DNA of 64,000 nt, from NCBI RefSeq assembly GCF_006715785.1, contig NZ_VFNX01000001.1:806001-870000 (forward strand). Reading direction: 5' to 3'. This stretch comes from Streptomyces puniciscabiei. Lineage in GTDB: Bacteria; Actinomycetota; Actinomycetes; Streptomycetales; Streptomycetaceae. Position 1 is the first letter of the stretch. Every line of letters starts with the position of its first letter. The position numbers and the translations under genes were made by a program. This document shows positions 42,562-50,878 of this stretch, in pieces. The notes under the pieces are model-generated. The model made no database searches, was not told where the DNA came from, and was given only the letters and a program-made list of their open reading frames with translations.

Positions 42562-43620
42562 TCAGCGTGCGGTGGCGGTGTGGACGTAGTCCGCGAGCCG
42601 GGTCAGCGCGTCCGGGTCGGTGTTCGGCATGACGCCGTGGCCGAGGTTGAAGACATGGCCCTCCAGGCCGGCGGCCGCGTCCAGCACCTCGCGGGTCCGG
42701 GCCTCGACGGTGTCCTTGTCGGTGAACAGGACCGTCGGGTCGAGGTTGCCCTGGAGCGCCTTGCCGGGGCCGACGCGGCGCTGCGCCTCGTCCAGCGGGA
42801 CGCGCCAGTCGACACCGACGACGTCCGCGCCGGCCTCGCCCATGAGCTTCAGCAGTTCACCGGAGCCGACACCGAAGTGGATGCGCGGGACGCCGTAGCC
42901 GGAGACGGCCTCGAAGACCTTCGCGGAGGCGGGCATGACCGAGCGCCGGTAGTCCGCCGGGGCGAGGGCGCCGACCCAGGAGTCGAACAGCTGGACCGCG
43001 CTCGCGCCGGCCTCGATCTGCACCTTCAGGAAGGCGGCCGTGAGGTCGGCGAGGCGGTCCAGCAGGTCGGCCCACAGCTCGGGGTCGCCGTACATCATCG
43101 CCTTGGCGTTCTCGAACGTGCGCGAGGGACCGCCCTCGACCAGGTAGCTCGCGAGGGTGAAAGGCGCGCCCGCGAAACCGATCAGCGGGGTGCTGCCCAG
43201 CTCCTTGGTCAGCAGGCCGATCGCCTCGGTGACGTAGGGGACGTCCTCGGGGGTGAGGTCGCGCAGCCGGGCCAGGTCGGCGCGGGTGCGGATGGGGTCG
43301 TCGACGACCGGGCCGACGCCCGGCTTGATGTCGAGGCCGAGGCCGATCGCCTTCAGCGGGACGACGATGTCGCTGTAGTAGATCGCCGCGTCCACGTGGT
43401 GCCGGCGCACCGGCTGCAGCGTGATCTCGGTGACCAGCTCGGGCCGCGTGCAGGACTCCAGCATCGGGATGCCCTCGCGCACCTTGAGGTACTCGGGCAG
43501 GGAGCGGCCGGCCTGGCGCATGAACCACACCGGGGTGTGCGGCACGGGTTCGCGCCTGCACGCCTTGAGGAAGGCGCTGTCGTACGTCGCTGTCGGCTGC
43601 ATGCTGGTGTTGGCGGTCAC
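42562..43620 (-). CDS. hemE: Uroporphyrinogen decarboxylase
   Basis: A 352-residue enzyme converting uroporphyrinogen III to coproporphyrinogen III, feeding the CgoX/HemQ branch encoded 4 kb away. It carries the family signature PVWFMRQAGRSLPEY and the second motif GFAGAPFTLASYLVEGG, with IHFGVGSGELL and NLDPTVLF. I used GTG 43620 (VTANTSMQPT); ATG 43602 or 43641 are possible. The stop is one base from the convergent rhomboid stop. The gene is separate from the other haem genes, as in S. coelicolor. Confidence 0.95.
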   Translation of the reverse strand: MTANTSMQPTATYDSAFLKACRREPVPHTPVWFMRQAGRSLPEYLKVREGIPMLESCTRPELVTEITLQPVRRHHVDAAIYYSDIVVPLKAIGLGLDIKPGVGPVVDDPIRTRADLARLRDLTPEDVPYVTEAIGLLTKELGSTPLIGFAGAPFTLASYLVEGGPSRTFENAKAMMYGDPELWADLLDRLADLTAAFLKVQIEAGASAVQLFDSWVGALAPADYRRSVMPASAKVFEAVSGYGVPRIHFGVGSGELLKLMGEAGADVVGVDWRVPLDEAQRRVGPGKALQGNLDPTVLFTDKDTVEARTREVLDAAAGLEGHVFNLGHGVMPNTDPDALTRLADYVHTATAR

Positions 43621-43831
43621 GGGCCCAGTTTCGCATGCCACGGGATCGGCTCTCGCCCGGTGTCACGGTCGCCGCGGGGCGGGGCCGCCGGGCCGCGGTG
43701 CCGGCGCGGTCCGGGCAAGCCCTCGGGCGCCTCCGCACGGCGCGACTGCCCGCGTCCACCTGCTGTGTCTTGCCCTGCACAAAGCCGCGCTTCCCCTTAC
43801 TCTTCCCGGCATGGCTGCGGCTCACGGACGA

Positions 43832-44488
43832 ATGTCGGACAGCGCTGACGGAATGGACGACGTGAAGGACACCGAGGAGGCGGACCGGCACTCCGGTGAT
43901 CCGGGCCCGCCGGCGTTCCGGGCCGCGGTCGACGCCCTGCGCAGCAGCCGGCTGCGGCCGCAGGTCGAGGTGGAGCCCACGCCGGCCCCGCAGCGGCTCG
44001 CTCCGTACGCGTACGCGCTGGAGGCCGTGGTGGTCGACGGCGAGCAGGAGCTGGCCGACGGACGACTGGTGCTGCTGCACGACCCGGCGGGCCACGACGC
44101 CTGGCAGGGGACCTTCCGGCTGGTGACGCTGGTGCGCGCGGAGCTGGAGGCGGAGATGGCCACCGATCCGCTGCTGCCCGAGGTGTGCTGGTCGTGGCTG
44201 ACCGGGGCGCTGCAGGCGCGCGGGCTCGGCTACGGCGAGCCGAGCGGGACGATCACGCGCGCGAGCTCGCACTACTTCGGCGGGCTGGCCGAGCGGCCGG
44301 CGGCCTCGCAGATCGAGATCCGGGCGTCCTGGACGCCCCGCGAGGGTCTCGGCGGAGTGCCGGACACGGCGTCCCACCTGGCCTCCTGGTGCGATCTGCT
44401 GGCCCAGGTCGCCGGGCTGCCGCCGGCCGGTCCGGGCGATGCCTCGGTGGTGACGCTGCCGCAGCGCAGGGGCCCGCAGTCACGGTGA
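43832..44488 (+). CDS. DUF3000 family protein
   Basis: A 218-residue soluble actinobacterial protein. ATG 43832 (MSDSADGMDD) is preferred; ATG 43811 adds seven residues. The conserved core includes PPAFRAAVDALRSSRLRP, LAPYAYALEAVV, DGRLVLLHDPAGHDAWQG and SWLTGALQARG, ending with a conserved SHLASWCDLLAQVAGLPP. DUF3000 genes lie beside hemE and whiI across Streptomyces. Function is unknown. Confidence 0.88.
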   Translation: MSDSADGMDDVKDTEEADRHSGDPGPPAFRAAVDALRSSRLRPQVEVEPTPAPQRLAPYAYALEAVVVDGEQELADGRLVLLHDPAGHDAWQGTFRLVTLVRAELEAEMATDPLLPEVCWSWLTGALQARGLGYGEPSGTITRASSHYFGGLAERPAASQIEIRASWTPREGLGGVPDTASHLASWCDLLAQVAGLPPAGPGDASVVTLPQRRGPQSR

Positions 44489-44663
44489 CCGAAGCGGTCG
44501 TACCGGCGGTTTCATCCGCATGGGCGCCTTATTGACCATCTCTTTGTCGATACGGCCACTTTCCGACCCCGAATGGCATCCGCTCGAACCGATTCGATCT
44601 TCGGATGATCGATCGCGTGTCCGAATTGCACAGATTGTTACTCACTAGATCGTGATCATTCTC
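44489..44663. other. A/T-rich upstream regulatory region of whiI
   Basis: Together with the promoter below, this forms the 280-base gap before whiI. It is markedly richer in A/T than the rest of the window. It contains an imperfect inverted element TCACTAGATCGTGA around 44641-44656 and several GATC-rich steps. It is a plausible site for developmental regulators, but no specific binding site can be assigned by eye. Confidence 0.45.
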
Positions 44664-44691
44664 TAAAGGCGGACGAGTTTGCTGCCGAAGA
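44664..44691 (+). promoter_or_regulatory. Candidate sigma-WhiG-dependent promoter of whiI
   Basis: TAAA at 44664-44667 and GCCGAAGA at 44684-44691 are separated by 16 bases. This closely matches the motility/sporulation sigma (WhiG) consensus TAAA-N15/16-GCCGATAA. In S. coelicolor whiI is a known direct target of sigma-WhiG. It lies 77 bases upstream of the chosen whiI start. Confidence 0.75.
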
Positions 44692-44768
44692 CGACTGTGA
44701 CCTTGAAAGCACGGTTCGTCCCGGCTTCCTCCCCAAAGCCGGCCCCGTCCCCCCACCCAGGAGGCCTG

Positions 44769-45425
44769 GTGTCCGTTCTCCTCGAGCAGCCCGCAAGCCT
44801 GGTCGCCTACCGCCCGAACAAGCCGACCGCCATGGTGGTCGTGGCCGACCCGCGCGTCCGTTCCACCGTCACCCGCCATCTGTGGGCCCTCGGAGTGCGC
44901 GATGTCATCGAGGCCTCGTCCATCGCGGAGGCTCGTCCCCGCATCGGCAACCCGCGCGACATCTGCGTCGCCGACGTCCACCTGCCCGACGGCTCGGGCC
45001 TGACCCTGCTGTCCGAGACCCGCGCCGCGGGCTGGCCCAACGGGCTGGCGCTGTCCGCCGCCGACGACATCGGCGCGGTGCGCAACGCCCTGGCCGGCGG
45101 GGTCAAGGGGTACGTCGTCACCGGCACCCGCACCAACCTCGGCCTGCCCACCCGGCCCGGCGCCGCTCCCCTCGGCGCCGCCCGGATGCACCGCCGCCCC
45201 CCGGGTGCCCCGAGCCACCCGGGCGGCTACCGCGAGCTGTCCGGCCGCGAGGTGGAGGTGCTGCGGCTGGTCGCGGAGGGCCAGTCGAACAAGGCGATCG
45301 GCGTCTCCATGGGCCTGTCCGCCCTGACCGTCAAGAGCCACCTCGCCCGCATCGCGCGCAAGCTGGGCACGGGCGACCGGGCCGGCATGGTGGCCGTGGC
45401 CCTGCGCACGGGGATCATCCACTGA
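44769..45425 (+). CDS. whiI: Sporulation regulator WhiI, atypical response regulator
   Basis: A 218-residue protein from GTG 44769 behind CAGGAGG. It has a receiver domain (~20-130) and a C-terminal LuxR-type HTH (ELSGREVEVLRLVAEGQSNK, then SALTVKSHLARIARKL). I recognise the sequence as WhiI, needed for late aerial-hypha septation and sporulation. The acidic pocket is incomplete: the first aspartate of the usual pair is Ala26 (VVVADPR), though Asp69 (VADVHLPDGSG) and the Lys in GVKGYVV remain. No partner kinase is adjacent. It is probably regulated by sigma-WhiG at 44664 rather than by phosphorylation alone. Confidence 0.93.
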   Translation: MSVLLEQPASLVAYRPNKPTAMVVVADPRVRSTVTRHLWALGVRDVIEASSIAEARPRIGNPRDICVADVHLPDGSGLTLLSETRAAGWPNGLALSAADDIGAVRNALAGGVKGYVVTGTRTNLGLPTRPGAAPLGAARMHRRPPGAPSHPGGYRELSGREVEVLRLVAEGQSNKAIGVSMGLSALTVKSHLARIARKLGTGDRAGMVAVALRTGIIH

Positions 45426-45492
45426 GCCGGCCGGCGAACGGTTCACTCGCGTGAACCGCAGCTTTCACCGACCTGACTGGTTTACGACCCTC

Positions 45493-45530
45493 CGGCGCCC
45501 GTCGACGGAACGTTCCGTCGACGGGCGCCG
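45493..45530. terminator. Perfect 38-bp palindrome between whiI and rnd
   Basis: CGGCGCCCGTCGACGGAACG (45493-45512) is followed by its exact inverse completion TTCCGTCGACGGGCGCCG (45513-45530), giving 19-bp arms with no spacer. It lies 67 bases after the whiI stop and 24 bases before the rnd start. As RNA it would form a very stable hairpin, so a whiI terminator is likely; a DNA operator for rnd is the alternative. Confidence 0.7.
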
Positions 45531-45554
45531 TCGACACACGGATACCCTTGACAG

Positions 45555-46844
45555 GTGACCGACGCCCAAGACACCGCAGCAGACAGCACCCGGCGCATCT
45601 GCGGAGGCACCCCTCCGGACGACGCCGGATCTTCTGTGATGGGGGCGCCGACACCGCTGCTCGAACCCCGCGAGGGCATTCCGCCCGTCGTCGCCGACGC
45701 CGGCACGCTCGCCGAGGTTGTCGCCGCCTTCGCCGCGGGCTCCGGCCCGGTCGCCGTCGACGCCGAGCGCGCCTCCGGCTACCGCTACGGCCAGCGCGCC
45801 TACCTGGTGCAGCTGCGCCGGGAGGGCGCCGGAACCGCGCTGATCGACCCCGTGGCCTGCCCCGACCTGTCCAAGCTCGGCGAGGCCCTGTCCGGCGTCG
45901 AATGGGTGCTGCACGCCGCCACGCAGGACCTGCCCTGCCTGCGCGAAATAGGTATGGTGCCGACCCGGCTGTTCGACACCGAGCTGGCCGGCCGGCTCGC
46001 CGGGTTCCCCCGCGTCGGACTCGGCGCCATGGTCGAGAACGTGCTCGGCTTCGTCCTGGAGAAGGGCCACTCCGCCGTCGACTGGTCGACCCGGCCGCTG
46101 CCCGAGCCGTGGCTCCGGTACGCCGCGCTCGACGTGGAACTCCTCGTCGACCTGCGCGACGCCCTGGAGAAGGAGCTGGACCGGCAGGGCAAGCTGGAGT
46201 GGGCCCTGCAGGAGTTCGACGCCATCGCCACCGCGCCACCGGCCGAGCCGAGGAAGGACCCGTGGCGTCGTACGTCCGGGATGCACAAGGTGCGCAGGCG
46301 CCGGCAGCTCGGTGTCGTACGGGAGCTGTGGGAGATGCGGGACCGGATCGCGCAGAAGCGGGACGTGTCGCCGGGCAAGGTGCTCAGTGACGCCGCCATC
46401 GTGGAGGCGGCGCTCGCTCTTCCGGCAGGCGTCCACGCGCTCGCGGCGCTGAACGGGTTCGGGCACCGGATGGGGCGGCGTCAGCTGGAGCAGTGGCAGG
46501 CGGCGGTCGACCGGGCCAAGGCCCTGCCGGAGGCCGCGCTGCCGCAGCCGGGTCAGCCGGTGACGGGTCCCCCGCCGCCGCGGGCCTGGGCCGACAAGGA
46601 TCCCGCCGCCGCGGCGCGGCTGTCCGCGGCGCGGGCGGGGGTCACCGCGCTTGCCGAGCGGCTCAACATGCCCCAGGAGAACGTGGTGTCGCCGGACACC
46701 GTGCGGCGCATCTGCTGGGAGCCGCCGAAGGTCGTGGACACCGGGTCCGTGGAGCGTGCCCTCGCGGGGTACGGCGCGCGCGCGTGGCAGGTGGAACTGG
46801 TGACGCCGGTACTGGTGAGTGCGCTGTCGGCGACGGGGGACTGA
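45555..46844 (+). CDS. rnd: Ribonuclease D family 3'-5' exonuclease with HRDC domain
   Basis: A 429-residue RNase D-like protein from GTG 45555. The DEDD exonuclease motifs are visible: VAVDAERASGYRY (D, E), WVLHAATQDLPCLREIG (D) and PWLRYAALDVELLVDL (Tyr and last D). A HRDC region follows (~residues 235-330), then an actinobacterial C-terminal domain (WEPPKVVDTGSVERALAGYG). RNase D trims tRNA and other small RNA 3' ends. The start is close to a perfect 38-bp palindrome and has little room for a leader. Confidence 0.92.
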   Translation: MTDAQDTAADSTRRICGGTPPDDAGSSVMGAPTPLLEPREGIPPVVADAGTLAEVVAAFAAGSGPVAVDAERASGYRYGQRAYLVQLRREGAGTALIDPVACPDLSKLGEALSGVEWVLHAATQDLPCLREIGMVPTRLFDTELAGRLAGFPRVGLGAMVENVLGFVLEKGHSAVDWSTRPLPEPWLRYAALDVELLVDLRDALEKELDRQGKLEWALQEFDAIATAPPAEPRKDPWRRTSGMHKVRRRRQLGVVRELWEMRDRIAQKRDVSPGKVLSDAAIVEAALALPAGVHALAALNGFGHRMGRRQLEQWQAAVDRAKALPEAALPQPGQPVTGPPPPRAWADKDPAAAARLSAARAGVTALAERLNMPQENVVSPDTVRRICWEPPKVVDTGSVERALAGYGARAWQVELVTPVLVSALSATGD

Positions 46845-46977
46845 GCCAGGGAGGTCGAGATCGCGCCAAGATCCGGCACCTTCCGGCAGCCGGGATCGCC
46901 GCCAGGCCGATCCGGTACGACGGCTCCACCCACGGTGTGACGTTCACCGCTCCACCGGGCAGGACTGTGCAGCTACG

Positions 46978-47014
46978 TTACTCATAAGTAGCATGGGGCC
47001 TGAGCGCGCGCTCA
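46978..47014. promoter_or_regulatory. Candidate operators upstream of fadA
   Basis: Two symmetrical elements lie 43-79 bases before the fadA start. One is the near-palindrome TTACT-CATA-AGTAG (46978-46991), overlapping a possible -10 region. The other is the perfect 14-bp palindrome TGAGCGCGCGCTCA (47001-47014). Position and symmetry suit TetR- or GntR-type control by acyl-CoA-responsive regulators. No regulator gene is adjacent. Confidence 0.5.
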
Positions 47015-47056
47015 GCGCAACGCAGCAGTGCCATCCCGCACAGGAGGAGAGCCATC

Positions 47057-48274
47057 GTGCCTCGTACCGTCAGGGACGTCGTCTTCGTCGACGGCGTCCG
47101 CACCCCGTTCGGCAAGGCGGGCCCGAAGGGCATCTACCACGAGACCCGCGCCGACGACCTTGTCGTGAAGGCGATCCGGGAGCTGCTGCGCCGCAACCCC
47201 GGCCTGGACCCGAAGAAGATCGACGAGGTCGCCATCGCCGCGACCACGCAGATCGGTGACCAGGGTCTGACCCTGGGCCGTACGGCCGGCATCCTCGCGG
47301 GTCTGCCGCAGTCCGTGCCCGGCTACTCGATCGACCGCATGTGCGCCGGCGCCCTGACCGCCGTGACGACCACCGCCGGTTCGATCGCGTTCGGCGCCTA
47401 CGACGCCGTCATCGCCGGTGGCGTGGAGCACATGGGCCGCCACCCGATGGGCGAGGGCGTGGACCCGAACCCGCGGTTCGTCTCCGAGAAGCTGGTCGAC
47501 GAGTCGGCCCTGTTCATGGGCATGACCGCGGAGAACCTGCACGACCGCTACCCGCAGATCACCAAGCTGCGTGCCGACGAATACGCGGTGCGCTCGCAGG
47601 AGAAGGCCGCCAAGGCGTACGCCAACGGCAAGATCCAGCAGGACCTGGTGCCGATCTCGGTGCGCCGCACCAACGCGGAGGCCGGGGAGACGGGCTGGGG
47701 CCTGGTCACCGCCGACGAGCCGATGCGCCCGGGCACCACCCTGGAGAACCTGTCCGGCCTGAAGACCCCGTTCCGTGTGCACGGCCGGGTCACCGCCGGC
47801 AACGCGGCCGGTCTGAACGACGGCGCCACCGCCTCGATCATCGCTTCCGAGGACTTCGCCCGCGAGAACGGCCTGCCGGTCAAGATGCGCCTCGTCTCCT
47901 ACGCCTTCGCGGGCGTGGAGCCGGAGGTCATGGGTTACGGCCCGATCCCGGCGACCGAGAAGGCGCTCGCCAAGGCGGGTCTGTCCATCTCCGACATCGG
48001 CCTGTTCGAGATCAACGAGGCCTTCGCCGTCCAGGTCCTGGCCTTCCTCGACCACTACGGCATCGCGGACGACGACGAGCGCGTCAACCAGTACGGCGGC
48101 GCCATCGCCTTCGGTCACCCGCTGGCCTCCTCCGGCGTCCGCCTGATGACCCAGCTGGCCCGCCAGTTCGAGGAGCAGCCGCACGTCCGCTACGGCCTGA
48201 CCACCATGTGCGTCGGCTTCGGCATGGGCGCGACGGTCATCTGGGAGAACCCGCACTTCGAGGGGGACAAGTGA
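47057..48274 (+). CDS. fadA: Acetyl-CoA acyltransferase (thiolase), beta-oxidation
   Basis: A 405-residue thiolase from GTG 47057 behind AGGAGGAG. The catalytic residues are all present: Cys96 in DRMCAGAL, His354 in AFGHPLASSG and Cys385 in TTMCVGFGMG. It cleaves 3-ketoacyl-CoA to acetyl-CoA and shortened acyl-CoA. Its stop overlaps the fadB start (GTGA), so the two subunits of the fatty-acid oxidation complex are translationally coupled. The promoter region carries palindromes at 46978-47014. Confidence 0.95.
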   Translation: MPRTVRDVVFVDGVRTPFGKAGPKGIYHETRADDLVVKAIRELLRRNPGLDPKKIDEVAIAATTQIGDQGLTLGRTAGILAGLPQSVPGYSIDRMCAGALTAVTTTAGSIAFGAYDAVIAGGVEHMGRHPMGEGVDPNPRFVSEKLVDESALFMGMTAENLHDRYPQITKLRADEYAVRSQEKAAKAYANGKIQQDLVPISVRRTNAEAGETGWGLVTADEPMRPGTTLENLSGLKTPFRVHGRVTAGNAAGLNDGATASIIASEDFARENGLPVKMRLVSYAFAGVEPEVMGYGPIPATEKALAKAGLSISDIGLFEINEAFAVQVLAFLDHYGIADDDERVNQYGGAIAFGHPLASSGVRLMTQLARQFEEQPHVRYGLTTMCVGFGMGATVIWENPHFEGDK

Positions 48275-50400
48275 GCACCACCGCCGAGCTTCTGAAGCAG
48301 GCCTCCGAACTGTTCCCGGACGAGGTCGTCACCAGTGCGCACGTACGCCACTTCGACCTGCCGTCCGGCGCGGGCCGCTTCGCGCTGATCACGCTGGACA
48401 ACGGCTTCGACCACACCAAGCCGACCACCTTCGGCCCCGGCTCGCTGGCGAACCTGAACGCCGCCATCGACCAGGTCGAGAAGGAGGCGGCGGACGGCGA
48501 GATCGTCGGCGTCGGCATCACCGGCAAGCCGTTCATCTTCGCGGTCGGCGCCGACCTCAAGGGCGTGGAGATCCTCAAGGAGCACGAGCACGCGCTGGCC
48601 ATCGGCAAGGGCGGCCACGACGTCTTCAAGCGCCTGTCCCAGCTGGCCGTGCCGACCTTCGCCTACTACAACGGCGCGGCGATGGGCGGTGGCGTCGAGG
48701 TCGGTCTGCACTGCACCTACCGGACCGTCTCCAAGGCGATCCCGGCGTTCTCGCTGCCCGAGGTCTTCCTCGGCCTGGTTCCCGGCTGGGGCGGCTGCAC
48801 CCTGCTGCCGAACCTGATCGGCGCCGACAAGGCCGTCTCGGTCGTCATCGAGAACTCGCTGAACCAGAACAAGCAGCTCAAGGGCAAGCAGGTCTTCGAG
48901 CTGGGCATCGCCGACGCGCTCTTCGAGGGCGCGGACTTCCTGGAGCAGTCGCTGATCTGGACCGCGCAGGTCCTCAAGGGCGACATCGAGGTCGAGCGCC
49001 CGGTGATCGACCGTGGCGAGGCCTGGGACCAGGCGGTCGCCAAGGGCCGCTTCATCGCGGACTCCAAGGTGCACGGCGCGGCCCCGGCCGCCTACCGCGC
49101 CCTCGACATCATCGCGGCCGCCAAGAACGGCGACCTGCAGCAGGGCTACGACGCCGAGGACCAGGCCCTCGCCGACCTGATCATGGGTGGCGAACTGCGC
49201 GCCGGTATCTACGCGTTCAACCTCGTCCAGAAGCGCGGCAAGCGTCCCGCCGGCGCCCCGGACAAGAGCCTGGCCCGCCCGGTCACCAAGGTCGGTGTCG
49301 TCGGCGCCGGTCTGATGGCCTCGCAGCTCGCGCTGCTCTTCCTGCGCCGCCTGGAGGTGCCGGTCGTGCTGACCGACATCGACCAGGAGCGCGTCGACAA
49401 GGGTGTGGGCTACGTCCACGCCGAGATCGACAAGCTGCTCGGCAAGGGCCGCATCAACCAGGACAAGGCCAACCGCCTCAAGGCGCTGGTGACCGGTGTC
49501 CTGGACAAGGCGGAGGGCTTCTCGGACGCCGACTTCGTCATCGAAGCGGTCTTCGAGGAGATCGGCGTCAAGCAGCAGGTGTTCGCGGAGGTCGAGGCGG
49601 TCGCCCCGGCGCACGCGATCCTCGCGACCAACACCTCCTCGCTGTCGGTGTCGGAGATGGCGTCGAAGCTGAAGCACCCCGAGCGGGTCGTCGGCTTCCA
49701 CTTCTTCAACCCGGTCGCGGTGCTGCCGCTGCTGGAGATCGTCCGCGGTGAGAAGACCGACGACGCCTCCCTCGCGACCGCGTTCGCCGTCGCCAAGAAG
49801 CTGAAGAAGACCGCGGTGCTCGTGAAGGACGCCCCGGCGTTCGTCGTGAACCGCATCCTGACCCGCTTCATGGGCGAGATCCAGAACGTCATCGACGAGG
49901 GCACCCCGGTCGAGGTCGCCGAGAAGGCCGTCGAGCCGCTCGGTCTGCCGATGTCCCCGCTGGTGCTGCTGGAGCTGGTCGGCCCGGCGATCGGCCTGCA
50001 CGTCTCGGAGACCCTGCACGGGGCCTTCCCGGACCGCTTCAAGGTCTCCCCGAACCTCAAGGCGGTCGTGGAGGCGGGCAAGCGTGGCTTCTACGTCTAC
50101 GACAGCGGCAAGCCGGAGCTGGACCCGGAGGTCGCCGCGCTGCTGAAGCAGGGTGATGTCGTGCTGACGGAGGAGCAGGTCCGCGCCCGTGTCCTGGACG
50201 CGGTGGCGCAGGAGATCGGTCTGATGCTGGACGAGGGCGTCGTCGCCGAGGCCCAGGACATCGACCTCTGCCTCATCACCGGCGCCGGCTGGCCCTTCCA
50301 CCTGGGCGGCATCACGCCGTACCTGGACCGTGAGGGCGTCTCCGAGCGCGTGAACGGCAAGAAGTTCCTGGCCCCGGGCGTGGCGAGCGTCCCGGCGTAA
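48271..50400 (+). CDS. fadB: Bifunctional enoyl-CoA hydratase/3-hydroxyacyl-CoA dehydrogenase
   Basis: A 709-residue multifunctional enzyme. The N-terminal crotonase domain shows FAVGADLKGVEIL and NGAAMGGGVEVGL, with the oxyanion-hole glycines, and EVFLGLVPGWGG with the catalytic-Glu region. The dehydrogenase part starts near residue 345 with VGVVGAGLMASQLALLF, then NTSSLSVSEMA, HFFNPVAVLPLLEIV and AFVVNRILTRFMGEI. It performs the hydration and NAD-dependent oxidation steps of beta-oxidation ahead of FadA. A strong hairpin follows the stop. Confidence 0.95.
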   Translation: MSTTAELLKQASELFPDEVVTSAHVRHFDLPSGAGRFALITLDNGFDHTKPTTFGPGSLANLNAAIDQVEKEAADGEIVGVGITGKPFIFAVGADLKGVEILKEHEHALAIGKGGHDVFKRLSQLAVPTFAYYNGAAMGGGVEVGLHCTYRTVSKAIPAFSLPEVFLGLVPGWGGCTLLPNLIGADKAVSVVIENSLNQNKQLKGKQVFELGIADALFEGADFLEQSLIWTAQVLKGDIEVERPVIDRGEAWDQAVAKGRFIADSKVHGAAPAAYRALDIIAAAKNGDLQQGYDAEDQALADLIMGGELRAGIYAFNLVQKRGKRPAGAPDKSLARPVTKVGVVGAGLMASQLALLFLRRLEVPVVLTDIDQERVDKGVGYVHAEIDKLLGKGRINQDKANRLKALVTGVLDKAEGFSDADFVIEAVFEEIGVKQQVFAEVEAVAPAHAILATNTSSLSVSEMASKLKHPERVVGFHFFNPVAVLPLLEIVRGEKTDDASLATAFAVAKKLKKTAVLVKDAPAFVVNRILTRFMGEIQNVIDEGTPVEVAEKAVEPLGLPMSPLVLLELVGPAIGLHVSETLHGAFPDRFKVSPNLKAVVEAGKRGFYVYDSGKPELDPEVAALLKQGDVVLTEEQVRARVLDAVAQEIGLMLDEGVVAEAQDIDLCLITGAGWPFHLGGITPYLDREGVSERVNGKKFLAPGVASVPA

Positions 50401-50420
50401 GGCACCGCGTACGGTCGTAC

Positions 50421-50452
50421 GATGCCCGGCACATTGGGGTGTGCCGGGCATC
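50421..50452. terminator. Bidirectional terminator between fadB and the pgs gene group
   Basis: GATGCCCGGCACA (50421-50433) and TGTGCCGGGCATC (50440-50452) form a perfect 13-bp stem with a 6-base loop. It lies between the convergent stops of fadB and the 50476-50871 gene. Confidence 0.85.
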
Positions 50453-50475
50453 GGCGTGTTCAGGCCTCGGCGTGC

Positions 50476-50871
50476 TCAGGCCTCGGCCGGGCGGTCGTCC
50501 TCGACGTGGACGACGTGCAGCTCCGTGCCGTCCCGGTCGCGCCGGGAGCGTCCCAGGATGCCGACGGCCAGGTGTGAGGGATCGGCGGAGTCGTCCAGCG
50601 GGACGAAGGTGACGACGTCCGGGTGATGGCCCGTCACCAGCCAGCCCTCGCCGTTCTTCAGTTCGAGCACACGGAAGTCGCCCGCCGGACCGCCCACGTG
50701 CACGGGGCCGTACGCGCGCAGGATCTCGGTGGCGCGGTCGGCGAGCCCTCCGCCGGCCTCCTCCAGCACCACGCACGTGCCGTGCTCGAACAGCACCCAT
50801 GGTTTTCCGGATCCGGCGAGGAGACGCCGCCAGGCGTCGATGAGGGTCTCGGTGTCCACGCCGGCCATCAT
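50476..50871 (-). CDS. Conserved hypothetical protein at the 3' end of the pgs operon
   Basis: A 131-residue soluble protein with ATG at 50871, seven bases after the stop of the propeller-like gene; ATG 50868 is equally possible. It contains LLAGSGKPWVLFEHGTCVVL, AYGPVHVGGPAGDF and a tandem LNG/ENGEGWLVTGHHPDVV-type segment. There is no signal or membrane helix. I do not recognise a domain. Position as the last gene in a tightly spaced minus-strand group suggests a supporting role in that system, or chance co-transcription. Confidence 0.7.
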   Translation of the reverse strand: MMAGVDTETLIDAWRRLLAGSGKPWVLFEHGTCVVLEEAGGGLADRATEILRAYGPVHVGGPAGDFRVLELKNGEGWLVTGHHPDVVTFVPLDDSADPSHLAVGILGRSRRDRDGTELHVVHVEDDRPAEA

Positions 50872-50878
50872 GCCGTAC

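Noticed and set aside
48190..50451. 753-codon minus-strand frame opposite fadB
   Set aside because: Antisense shadow of fadB; repetitive Asp/Val/Leu/Arg pattern with no recognisable domain.
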